DNA from: Lepidurus packardi
Lineage: Eukaryota > Arthropoda > Branchiopoda > Notostraca > Triopsidae
NCBI GenBank assembly: GCA_023053545.1
Contig: JAKZAN010000129.1
Span: 26,681-90,680 of the forward strand
DNA length: 64,000 nucleotides
Direction: 5' to 3'
Shown here: piece after piece, positions 34,876 through 44,434 of the stretch
How the letters are laid out: each line of letters begins with the position of its first letter
Numbering within the stretch: the stretch's first letter is position 1
Translations under genes and position numbers: made by a program
The notes under the pieces: generated by a model
Told to the model about the DNA's origin: nothing
Database searches by the model: none
Seen by the model: the letters and a program-made list of their open reading frames with translations, nothing else

Positions 34876-36778
34876 TCAGTAGCCTTTCTAGGCGATTAGT
34901 TTGAGCAGGGTGTTGGGATCGTAGTTTTCCAGCTCCGTGAAGTAGACCTGTTCCTCCAGCTTGATGACTCGATCCGAAATATAGTCTGCGAAGAAGTTGT
35001 CGATGTTGTCTGCGTCTGCAGTGTTGTGCAGGTGCAGCAACAGTTTCTTGGTCGTCTTCTTCTCCTACTTGATATCTAATGGATACGGTTATTTGGTCAA
35101 GTTATGGGTTGAGGTACTGATCTGGGAGAGGGATGCCTTAATGTAGTCTTTGACGACATTCCGCATATACTTCTCGTTGATGGCACTGTCGTCATTGAGT
35201 TCCAGCTCGAAGGCTCTGTCGACCGTGGTTCGCCGATCCTTTTGCTTGATGAAACTCTTGAGTGCTTTGTAGGACTTTGAAATATCTATTTCCTATGCGC
35301 TTATGATTTTAGCCAAGTCCACAAAATCTTCGCCTGCTGACTTCAACAGTTTCTCCTTATTGGCTAAAACCACAAGATGCATGCTTTTGAGTTTGGCTTT
35401 CTTGAGAAGCAAGAGCGCGAGTCTGTTACTGTATAGATTGATCCCCAGCGTATAAATTGTATTCGCGACCACTGTCAGGAACACGTACTTATTCCGCTCC
35501 TTAGATATCGTCCGTATAATATTGATGAAGGAGCCGGTACTCGTTTGCGAAAGATCAGCCAGTCCTCTTCTGCTCTCTACTTCCTCTTTCTCGAATTTGC
35601 TGGGAATACTTAGGAACCCATAACTCCCACTAGAATGTTGCGAAGGGGATCGTTTAATCAGCGGAGAACCTTTTGAAGATCGATCCACCTCAGAATTGTC
35701 CTGGTTACCGGCAAAAAGAAACTGAGCAGTGTTGATAGAACTGGGCCTCACAAGCCGGGTACTAGGAGACCTAGCAGTAGACACCGTCAAGTTCAATTTA
35801 ACTTCTGAAAGCTCAGGTCTCTTTGCTGGATCTTTAGTGATCATTTGGTAGATAGTCTCCATCGTAGGGTCGCTTTGATTCTAGTTGAGTTCAAGAGCCA
35901 GGATGTTATCCGCTGTCTCCGATTTAGAGGTTATGATGAAATAGTAGAGGATTCCGAGGCTGAAGACATCGGATTTAAAAGAAGCAGTTTGCGCCCAGGA
36001 ATCCTTGGCTAGTTTGAGTTCTGGCGAACAGTACTCGAGGGATCGAATATAGTTTATGTACTCAAGGGCGCGGGGCGTGAGAGAAGGGTTGAAAGGTTCG
36101 CTGGAATAAACTAAGGAGATGTGGAATTAGATGTTACGTATGGTGTTTAGAGAAAGTAAAGTTTGTGAGTTTCAGGTTGTTGTTGGAGCCGATGAGGATA
36201 TTTTTGGGGTGCAGGTTGAGATGGATATAGCTGTGTCTGTGCAGTTCCTTGAGGCCCAGGATGATCTGCTTCATGTAGTTGTTTTCTAGGGTTCAGCAGA
36301 AGGGATAAGAGGTATTTATGTACGTTCAGCTTCGGACAGTCTGCTTGTCTTGACGCGGTTGTAGAGAGTGCCGCCGCTGCAGTATTCATAGACGAGGTAG
36401 ATATTGTTGCTGGTTTTGAGGATCCGCATGAACTTCAGGATGTTCACATGTTGTAGCTTGTTCAAGAGTTTTACTGGAAAGGCCACAAATTTCATGGCAC
36501 GTGCGAAATCACAAAGGTGGGAGGGTACTTTAATGGTGGATGACTTATTGGAAAGAGTCGGAGCTATTGAACTGAGGATAGTTCATGCAGCGTACAGTGT
36601 AGTACTCTTTGGTTTCGGTGTGGCGAGCCTTGTAGATGTCGACTGAAGATAGTTAGGCAGGCAATCCTCGATCAGATGATCAGGGGAAGGAAATTAAGTT
36701 ATGGCTGAGAGTGTTACATCCAAAGGCGTCGGTGTCGATCATCTCTTCGAGAGCGTACTTTTCGATGATTTTGTTCAT
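34876..36778 (-). CDS. Protein pseudokinase
   Basis: 565 residues after four introns: 36643-36717 (75 nt), 36474-36528 (55), 36286-36323 (38) and 36101-36137 (37). A kinase fold is clear: DAFGFDIYKARHTET glycine loop, KLLNKLQHVNILKFMRILK, YLVYEYCSGGTLYNRV, KELHRHSYIHLNLHPKNIL, YCSPEL, FKSDVFSLGILYYF, DPAKRPEL. All three catalytic residues are replaced: the VAIK lysine is Arg (YYTVRCM), the HRD aspartate is Asn (HLN) and the DFG aspartate is Asn (LTNFTFS). The long C-terminal region (residues about 325-565) is Ser-rich, then helical. Probably a scaffold or allosteric partner. An upstream exon before 36778 is possible. Confidence 0.82.
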
Positions 36779-37049
36779 GGAGCACCTGTTGAGAAGAAGG
36801 CGAAATCGCAGAAAGTCTTGTTATTCCTTTTCTAATTTTATTAATGAATACCAAATATCAAGGACTCCTGATTCTTTGTCTGGCACCACCAGATGCTTCC
36901 AAAACGGTGGAGCCTCAACAGCACTAATAAGGGAGGTTTAAGACATGACCGATCTTCATGATCGAATCTTATCCCAAATAGATCCAGAAAACTGATCCAC
37001 ATTGTAGCAGGAGAGCACATAAATCTCAAAATAAAACCAAGAGAAATTA

Positions 37050-37594
37050 TCACAGTTTTTTGTATTTTGCGTATAGTTTTGAAATCTGGTCGTTCCCAGT
37101 CGCACTCGCCGACACCAAGTACTCTTTCAGCATGTTCTGGCACTAGAAACACTCCTACAAAGTCATCGAATCCGGGTCGCACACCGTCGACACAAATCTG
37201 TTCGGCCCCATCTCCTATCCTTTCGGCTCCTTCTTCTCTCTACTTCGGGAACGACTGTTCGACGAATCACACCTTTCATCGTCTGCGTAGATAGGTTGGG
37301 TAGTGGAAAGTATGTACCTTCTCCGATCTTGACAGAGTGGAGATGGCGGTTGGTCCTCACGGTCTATCGAAAGCTGTACAGCATGGCTTCATGGCTCTCC
37401 TTATCGGGACAGGAATGCTCGTGCTATGGTATTTTTTCTTTGAGATAGATGTGTAGAGCGTTGTATCTGCACTTGGTGTAGAGGTGCTGGACTTTTTCCT
37501 TATCCTTGCAGCGACTGAGATGCCAGAGGAACTTACTCTTGCTGAACTTGTGGGAGTTGTTGTAGGGGCAGCAGGTGATCTCGTCGGTGCTCAT
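37050..37594 (-). CDS. CHHC zinc-finger protein (GTSF1/U11-48K type)
   Basis: 169 residues after a 35-nt intron at 37283-37317. Two N-terminal CHHC fingers: CPYNNSHKFSKSKFLWHLSRC and a second with CRYNALHIYLKEKIP, HEHSCPDKE. The spacing matches the tandem fingers of gametocyte-specific factor 1, which bind RNA and act with Piwi/Argonaute proteins in animals, and the U11-48K snRNP protein. A Ser/Arg-rich stretch (SSNSRSRSREKKE) and a Cys pair (CFxCQ) follow. The link to small-RNA silencing is inference from the family. TGA at 37050-37052. Upstream gap 36779-37049 is empty. Confidence 0.8.
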
Positions 37595-37714
37595 GAATAG
37601 CTAAAATTGAGGGCCCTAATAATTATCACACTAACTCCTAAGATTTAGTCATTATGGATTCCTCCCATCCTTATTCTTAGTTCATTAATAATCAAACAAC
37701 AACCCGTGTCTGAC

Positions 37715-38311
37715 ATGTCCAAGTGGAGTACCAATCTGACCAAGAATAAGCCCAAGGACCTCCCTGTGCCCTTCGGATACCTGCGCGATCACAACATCCA
37801 AAGTCTTGAAAGGAGTGACGCCCAGCAGAAAGCTCTCATCACCAAGGTAACTATCTATCTCCATGCCTCAGAAACTCATGGACATCGCAACTTCGGGAAA
37901 GACCAACATCTTCATGACTGGTTTTATGATGTGGATGATTGGCGGCAACATCAACATCTTCATGATTCTCCTCGTCTTCCAGGGACTCTCGACCTCACTC
38001 AAAGCCCTGCTAGACGTCCACAAAGGTTTGAAAAATTACCATACTAATCCCTGGATGCATCCTCAAAGTCTTCTAACCTTATAAAAACATGGGCTATAGC
38101 CTCACCAAGTACAAAGCCATCTACTTCGCGATCAACGTAGTCGTTCTGGGCATCGTCATTAATAAACTACTGAATGTAGGGCTGTTGCCTTCGTCGCCTG
38201 CGGACTGGATCGACCTGGCTCCACCATTCTACGTACCCAACCCTGATAACAATTATCGTTTGACACCTGCAGCAAAACCAAGCCGCCGTAGACAGCACGG
38301 GAGTGTCATGA
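37715..38311 (+). CDS. EMC4: ER membrane protein complex subunit 4
   Basis: 162 residues after three introns: 37847-37871 (25 nt), 38026-38068 (43, GTTTGA donor) and 38233-38272 (40). EMC inserts tail-anchored and multipass proteins into the ER. The N-terminal cytosolic stretch ends in DLPVPFGY; helix 1 begins TGFMMWMIGGNINIFMILLV; helix 2 begins KYKAIYFAINVVVLGIVINK followed by LLNVGLLPSSPADW, the family's GLLPT..DW-like end. Splicing the third intron puts TGA shortly after DSTGVS. Length is normal for EMC4 (about 160-185). Confidence 0.88.
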
Positions 38312-38427
38312 GTCGAGGCATGAAACACTCAATAAATATTGTATGTGGACTATAGTAAACTCATTTGGGCGTATTGGTAGAGTAGTAGCATAAACGATAG
38401 CATCGAATATAAATTGTGTTGGCTCGG

Positions 38428-39477
38428 TCAAATTTATTTTTGGATATTTGCAGGCTCACTGTCTTAAACTAACGGCAGCAGCTCCGGACAGCTCCTTCTC
38501 ACATAGTCTGCGTCTGTCGACAGTCCTGCCAGATAGTTCAGCACCAGGATCGGGAATCGTAGGCTTTAGTCTTCTTCGATGATGACGTCAAATTTCTTCT
38601 ATGCCGCCTTCCGCTGTTCTTTCTCGCCAGCCTTAGCAAAAAAGATACTGATTTGAGTTTGGTAGTTAGCCTTTTGGGTCATGTAGAAGTCACTGACCAG
38701 GTCGCCCATGAGCAGACAGTGTTTGCGACGGGCGGGTACCAGGTCGGGCATGATGCGGAACTTGTTATAGCTATGGACTGTCACAGGCATGAAGTCGACG
38801 ACGTGACCGGATTCGCTGAATAGAAAACGATTGGCGAAGATGAAGATGTTGGGAAGCTTTTTGTCCTTCGCGATGGAATGGACAGTGTTGTAAAGGATGT
38901 CGCTGATGCCTCCGGATATTATGTACACAGGCACCCCCAACTTGGCACTCTGGTTCAGCAAATATTTCGAGCCGTAGCGGAACACGATGTTTGACCCGTT
39001 GATCACCTTCGAGATTTCGTCCACGTGGAACTTGTACGAGGCGAATAGTCCTTTCTGGAGTCTGTAGAACTCGTCCATCAGCATCAGTCGCTCGGTGAAA
39101 GGAATGCTAAGGTCGGTCTCGAAGGGGCCATATTTCATGTAAGTATTGACGAGGGTCTGTTTGAAATCGTGGGGAAGATGCTGGGACGCGCCCCACATGC
39201 CGAACAGACTATGGCACGAGATGCCATCATTCTTGAACTTGGTGATTGTATAATCGTAGTCGGTCACGATGTCGAGCTAGTTGACGGCTGCGGCGAAGAT
39301 GGAAATAAAGGGAAGGATCTTACAGTCAGATTTGATTTTGAGTATTTTGGCAAGCAGTTCTTGCTTATCGCGGATCCAGACAGACTCAGTGTGGGGAGGG
39401 GCTATCTGGTGGCGCTTGACGCCGTGGAAGACGGGGAGGTTGTGGACGAGGCGGTGGATGGTTTTGTCGAGAGTCAT
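38428..39477 (-). CDS. Cytosolic pyrimidine 5'-nucleotidase (NT5C3/UMPH-1 type)
   Basis: 349 residues, single exon, TGA at 38428-38430. HAD-superfamily phosphatase that dephosphorylates pyrimidine nucleoside monophosphates. Catalytic DxDxT: VTDYDYTITKF; then SCHSLFG, YGPFETDLSIPF, SGGISDILY (motif II) and CLLMGDLVSDFY (motif III/IV acid). Reading through TAG at about 39277 joins the N-terminal helical region to the catalytic motif. The usual HAD first motif is DFD; here it is DYD. Length matches the family (about 300-340). The 450 bp upstream (39478-39927) are gene-free. Confidence 0.9.
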
Positions 39478-39927
39478 GGAAAGAGCAGCGACGGTTTAAT
39501 TTGGGATGATTTTATTCGAGAAGTTGTACGATATTTTGGATGTCAGTCGTTTCAAAGACAAGGGATAGTACTGATGCTATGTTATTCAAGGCAAAGGGAT
39601 AAGCTTCTAGCGCGGAGCATAAAGGAGCAACACCATATTGGTATAGCATAAGTCGACCAAAAGGGTACTATGCCAAATCATTCATTTGACAATCAATTAT
39701 GGAAGCTTCGAGCACAGTTTTAGTGTGTCCAGACATACTCTGATGAAAATACCAATTACCAGGCTTGATTAGGACTGTTGGAGTTTGTATTCTGAAAGTA
39801 TCCGTATTTAAAGTGGCAAACAATTACGCCCACTATTGACCTTGCCTTTAATAATATTTGATATCCATGCCAATAGCACTTTAATAATATTATTAGACTA
39901 CCTATAATATTATCAACCTCTCAACTC

Positions 39928-40752
39928 ATGCCTTCCCCAATCACTCTCTTCTTCATACTCTCCGTTCTCCTACTCCCCTTCGTCAGATCCGACTGTGCCT
40001 ACGTCGTCAACCAGACTTACTGGCCCTACGTCCCCCAAGACCTCACCCCTTTTGAAATCACCAACTCCATCTGCTCAGAATATGGCTATGGATGCTGCAA
40101 CTAGAACGCCAATGTCGTCCAGACCGCCTCTTACGGAAAAATCGATGTCGTCTTTGGAAACGGTAATAGTGGCTGCGATGTCTGCGCAGTTAATCTGAAA
40201 AGATTCTGGTGCGAATATGCTTGTTCGCCAAACCAGAGCAACTTCGTGGAGGTTGGAGACTACGTCACGATTCCTAATCCTGCAAAACTAGGGGACTTCG
40301 TGACGGTCCAAAACATCACTCTCTGGGTGGAAGGTAAGACAGCCTGTGACTTATACGACTCGTGCAAAAGAACTTCATATGCATCTCAAGTAAGTGCCAT
40401 GCAATCGCCAGCAGGCTTCTTAAACTTCCAAGGCAATAATGCCATCGATGACGGACGCCAAACTATATCTGTCATGTTCACTAATGATCCAACAAAAGGA
40501 TTGCGCCTCTCTGACTTAGATAAGTGTGGAATACCCCTAAAGAAAAATGGAACACTGCATGGATTCCCTGTGAATGGCAACTGCAGCTGCAACGCGTGCG
40601 AAGACCAATGCAACAACTCAGACTTAGTCTATGTGCCGACAGGTGTGATGGAAGGGTTCAACTGGAAACTCGTGAGCGTGACTTGGGGTGTCGCTATAGG
40701 ACTGGCCATCGGCATCACGCTGTACCGCCAAATTAAGGTTAGAAGTCCATGA
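39928..40752 (+). CDS. NPC1 N-terminal-domain protein with single C-terminal membrane helix
   Basis: 274 residues. A signal peptide (MPSPITLFFILSVLLLPFVRS) is followed by a domain with the cysteine pattern of the cholesterol-binding NPC1 N-terminal domain: SEYGYGCCN, CDVCAVNLKRFWCEYACSP-N-QSNF, TACDLYDSCKRT, CSCNACEDQC. One transmembrane segment (VTWGVAIGLAIGITLY) and a six-residue tail close it with TGA. Full NPC1 has 13 helices and about 1,250 residues; none of the sterol-sensing or RND domains are here. Likely a luminal sterol-binding protein of endolysosomes. One in-frame TAG (CCN-TAG-NAN). Confidence 0.85.
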
Positions 40753-40833
40753 TAAACTAATATCTATATCGATAAATATCGCATCCAACGTATGTTTTAA
40801 CACCAAATAAAAAGATATGCGACACCACTAAAA

Positions 40834-42923
40834 TCAGATCACTCCTTAGGTGTAGAGGGCGGAGATTTCATTTTTGTAGGTTTGTCTAGCCTCGAATCGT
40901 TGAAGCTTCATAGTGTTTGTGAGGATCTTCTTGTCCAGGAAAGGCTGGTGTTACAGGTACACATTCTTGGGCTGTTCGAATGACTGCAGCCCTAGTTTTT
41001 TGGTCATGCCGTTGATGGTGTCGAGGTATTGCTTCCGAATGGCAGGCTCCTTGCAAAGAGTCGCGAAATCCTTACCTGTCATACCATTCTTTTTGGCTAG
41101 TTCCTGGATCACTTCTTCCTTCGGCACGATCACTGCTACTGCAAAGCTTTGAGTAGAATCCCCATACACGAACATCTCACTGATCTTGTCGGTTTTGATG
41201 TATACAGCCTCCACCTTCTCTGGTGCCACATACTCTCCTTGTTGCAGCTTAAAAATATTTTTCTTTCGATCGATGATCTTTACAGCTCCGTTAGGCAACA
41301 ATTCGCCCACGTCTCCTGAATGCAGCCAGCCACTACTGTCAAGAGCCTCTTTCGTCTTCTCTGGGTTCTTGTAGTAACCCTTGAAGATCATTGGACCTCT
41401 CATGCAAATCTATCCTCTAGGATTCGGGTCGGTCGATCTGTAGTTCATTTCAGGGATGTCTTCCAACTTGAATTAGATGCCAGCAAGAGGGCCTCCTACG
41501 TGTCCTCCTTCAGTCTCTTGAGCCATCGTCGAGAAGTTGGCCCCGGTACCTTATGTTTGACCGTATCCCTCAACTAAAGGACAGCAAGCGATCATCTCCA
41601 TAAAGTTTTTCACATGAGGGAGTAAGGGAGCACTGCCAGAAGCCATAAGCCTGACCCTGCCACCCAGCGCCTATTTCGTTGCAGAGAAAACAATTTTGTC
41701 ATAGACAGAGTGCTCGCAGTCGCCATATTTGGATATGTTTTCAGTTTTTGCATTGACAGCCTTGTCGACGAGACACTTTTTGACGCCTGTGGCCTCTCCA
41801 AATTTCTTATTGATCGTCTCATAGAACCTGTTGTAAAGGCGTGGCACACTCACAAAAAGTGTAGGCTTCACCAAGGCTAAATCGTCCTTCAGTTTCTGGA
41901 CGTCTCCTGCGAAAGACACGATATGAGCCCCACAATACAGCAAACAGCACATGAAAAGACTCTCCATGACATGGGGTAGTGGAAGGTACGAGAGGTAGAC
42001 ATCGTCTGCGCGAAGGTGGATGTTTGGGTGGATCTACATCTCAGCACACACCGCCACGAAGTTACTGTGGGTCAGAATAGCTCCTTTGGGGGGTCCTGTG
42101 GTTCCAGAAGTGTAGCAGAAAGAGAGGACAGTCTCGGGAGTGATTGGAGGTGCATGAATGTTAAGATTTTTCCCTTCCGCAATAAAAGTGGAGTAGTCTA
42201 GGACAGTGATATTGCGTTTGGCGGCGTTCTATTTAACTTCAGGGCTGATGGGGTCGAAAGAAATGAAGGTCCTCAGTTCCCGTATATCCTTAAGCTTGAG
42301 GATGACATCGAGGGATTCCTTGCTGCCGAACATGGAGGAAAGACGAGTTTCTTCGAGCACATGAGTGATGTTTTCAATGCCCAAGGTGTCATAACTGCAT
42401 GAAGTAAGGTATTAGTATTAATAAATTTATTTTACATGGGGATGACTACGATTCCGTAAAGAACGCAAGCCGTGTTGGTTTCGATCCACTAGGTTCGATT
42501 TTTGGAGAAGATCGCTGCGAATCTCAGCGGCATTCCTGGTATATCCTCCCGCACTGGGCATAGCTCCAGTCTCAGCAGATTCTTACCAATAGCCTCAGCC
42601 TTCACTTGCAGTTCAGCGTAGTTCTGGCTTGCGATCCTGCGGGAACTATTCCCATTGGCAGTGTCAGTCACAATAGTGCCTATACAACCATATCACAATG
42701 AAAATAAGAGATAAGATAGATGGTGGATACCGAGGGCAGGACGGCTGGAATACTGCTTGAAAGAATTGTGCAAGATATCGCGCATCGTCTTCAGATCTGG
42801 GCGTGGAGAGTTGACAAGGCCAGCTATCTGTTTGGGATTACGACGGACTGGAGTGCAGCCCGAGATCTTCTGCTGCCCAGGCACTTACTCACTGTAGATG
42901 AAAGATTGTGCGTTGCCTCCCAT
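40834..42923 (-). CDS. Long-chain-fatty-acid--CoA ligase (ACSL)
   Basis: 665 residues, introns at 42680-42730 (51 nt) and 42395-42435 (41 nt). Activates long-chain fatty acids to acyl-CoA through an acyl-adenylate. Motifs: AMP-binding [62 protein letters not shown]. Starts MGGNAQSF, a possible N-myristoylation signal and unusual for ACSL. TAA/TAG codons lie at four conserved Glu positions: N-x-x-EW (TAG 42489-42491), YGxTE (TAA 41551-41553), E-F-K-L-E-D (TAA 41473-41475) and RGEIC (TAG 41410-41412). This is the best evidence in the window that UAR means Glu. Confidence 0.95.
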
Positions 42924-43272
42924 GGTAGTTTTTTGTGGTAAAATTTATATAGTATAGGACTGATGGATCAACTCATTACTTTTTAAGGATTAACTAGATG
43001 CAAATGCTGCAGTTATCCTAATATTGTAATTACTAAAACAGTCGAGAGAGGAGCATGCAACCGGACTTCATATTCTCAGAGTTTGGACAAGGAATGCTTG
43101 AGAGATAATTAGTCGCATAATACAGGCATGTCCTAAGGAAGATGGAAGACTGCGTACCAAATGAATAGTCTCAGCGATTTCACCCAAATGGGTTAGACTT
43201 ATATACTTTAGATTGAACTCCTGTTTTTAAATCACTATAATCGACCACAAATTATTGTGCGTGCCTGCCCTT

Positions 43273-44238
43273 TCATCGGCAGAGGTCCACAAGGTCATTC
43301 GCGTGGAAAAGGACAACACATGGGTGCCACTGTGCCCACCCGTTCGTACCCTTCAGTTCCAGCAGCAAAGGCTCAAATTCCCTCTCATTCTTGTATCCTA
43401 TCAGCATATTCTTCGTACGGTCCAACTTTATCGTGATCTTGTCGGATTGACTGAAGGTAAGTGGTGTCTGTATCTGCACATCATCTAGAAATGCCCACCC
43501 ATTCGATACCAACAAACAGTACCCTTTTTACTTAGGCGTGTAGGTGGCTGTGTTTCTGTCGAGGGCTATGCCTACCGCCAGCCAATCAGGTTTACGTTTC
43601 CGAATATGGAAGCTGAAGCTCACTACAGGTTACTTGAAAGTCGACAAAGAAGGGTGGGCCAGTATAGGTGTAAACTGCTGGTTTCTAAGGTGCTTCACAG
43701 AAAATGGGGTGACCAATTCATAGAGTTTTTGTGTCTGTTGTTGCTTGAATGTAAAGACTGGGTAAATTGTTAGTTTTGTGCTATTTGAGCCTGCGGATGT
43801 ACCCACAAGTAAGGTTTTGTTCATGCTATCCTAGACTTGATTTGGGAGTTTCGGCTTTCTGGTGGCCTCGAACTCTAAGGACTGCCTTCTGAGCTGCACC
43901 ATTTCCCTTGTGAGAGGCAGGTCGTCCTTTTCGAAATGCTCTGTTTTGAGTTCGCTCAAAAGTTCATAGATATACTACTTAAAACTCTGGACGTTGCTGC
44001 AGTTCTCTATATTCTTTAATAGACACTCGCGCATTGAAGGATACTCTTGACGCTCGGCTTTGCTTGCTTTGGTTTTGTCAAGGCTCTAGTCGATGTGCTG
44101 AGCAGCATTGAGGAACACTTTGAGGCTGAGGTATTTGTCGAGATGGAACCGATGCTAATCTTGGCCACAGTGAAAACAGCCAAGGAAGAGTGCTCTGGCG
44201 ACGCATTTCTAGCTGGTGCATAGATACTGGAGAGGCAT
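43273..44238 (-). CDS. B-box-like zinc finger / SPRY-like domain protein
   Basis: 321 residues, one exon, TGA at 43273-43275. N terminus with Cys/His pattern of a B-box: CTSEKCVARALFLGCFHCGE, DEHRFH. A helical, charged linker (residues about 45-165) follows, then a beta-rich SPRY-type domain at the C terminus (SFHIRKRKPDWLAVGIALDR, GYCLLVSNGWAFLDD, ITIKLDRTKNMLIGYKNERE, HPCVVLFHANDLVDL). This recalls TRIM proteins without a RING; an E3 role is therefore not supported. The 349 bp between this stop and the ACSL start are gene-free. Confidence 0.72.
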
Positions 44239-44434
44239 GGCTTCATGGTTCTTTTTATTGCAGAGGAAAGAGGGTAGGGCCTGCATGTATTAAGTTACTA
44301 AAGTGGAGAGAGAGCTGTTACAAGCTGGTCGTTGTACCCAATAGTTAATTTATGGCAATCTAGATTTATTCCTGGTTTCTGATTAACTTTCATCTGTATT
44401 TAATTTGCATACCCAAACTCCTATCTATTTATCC

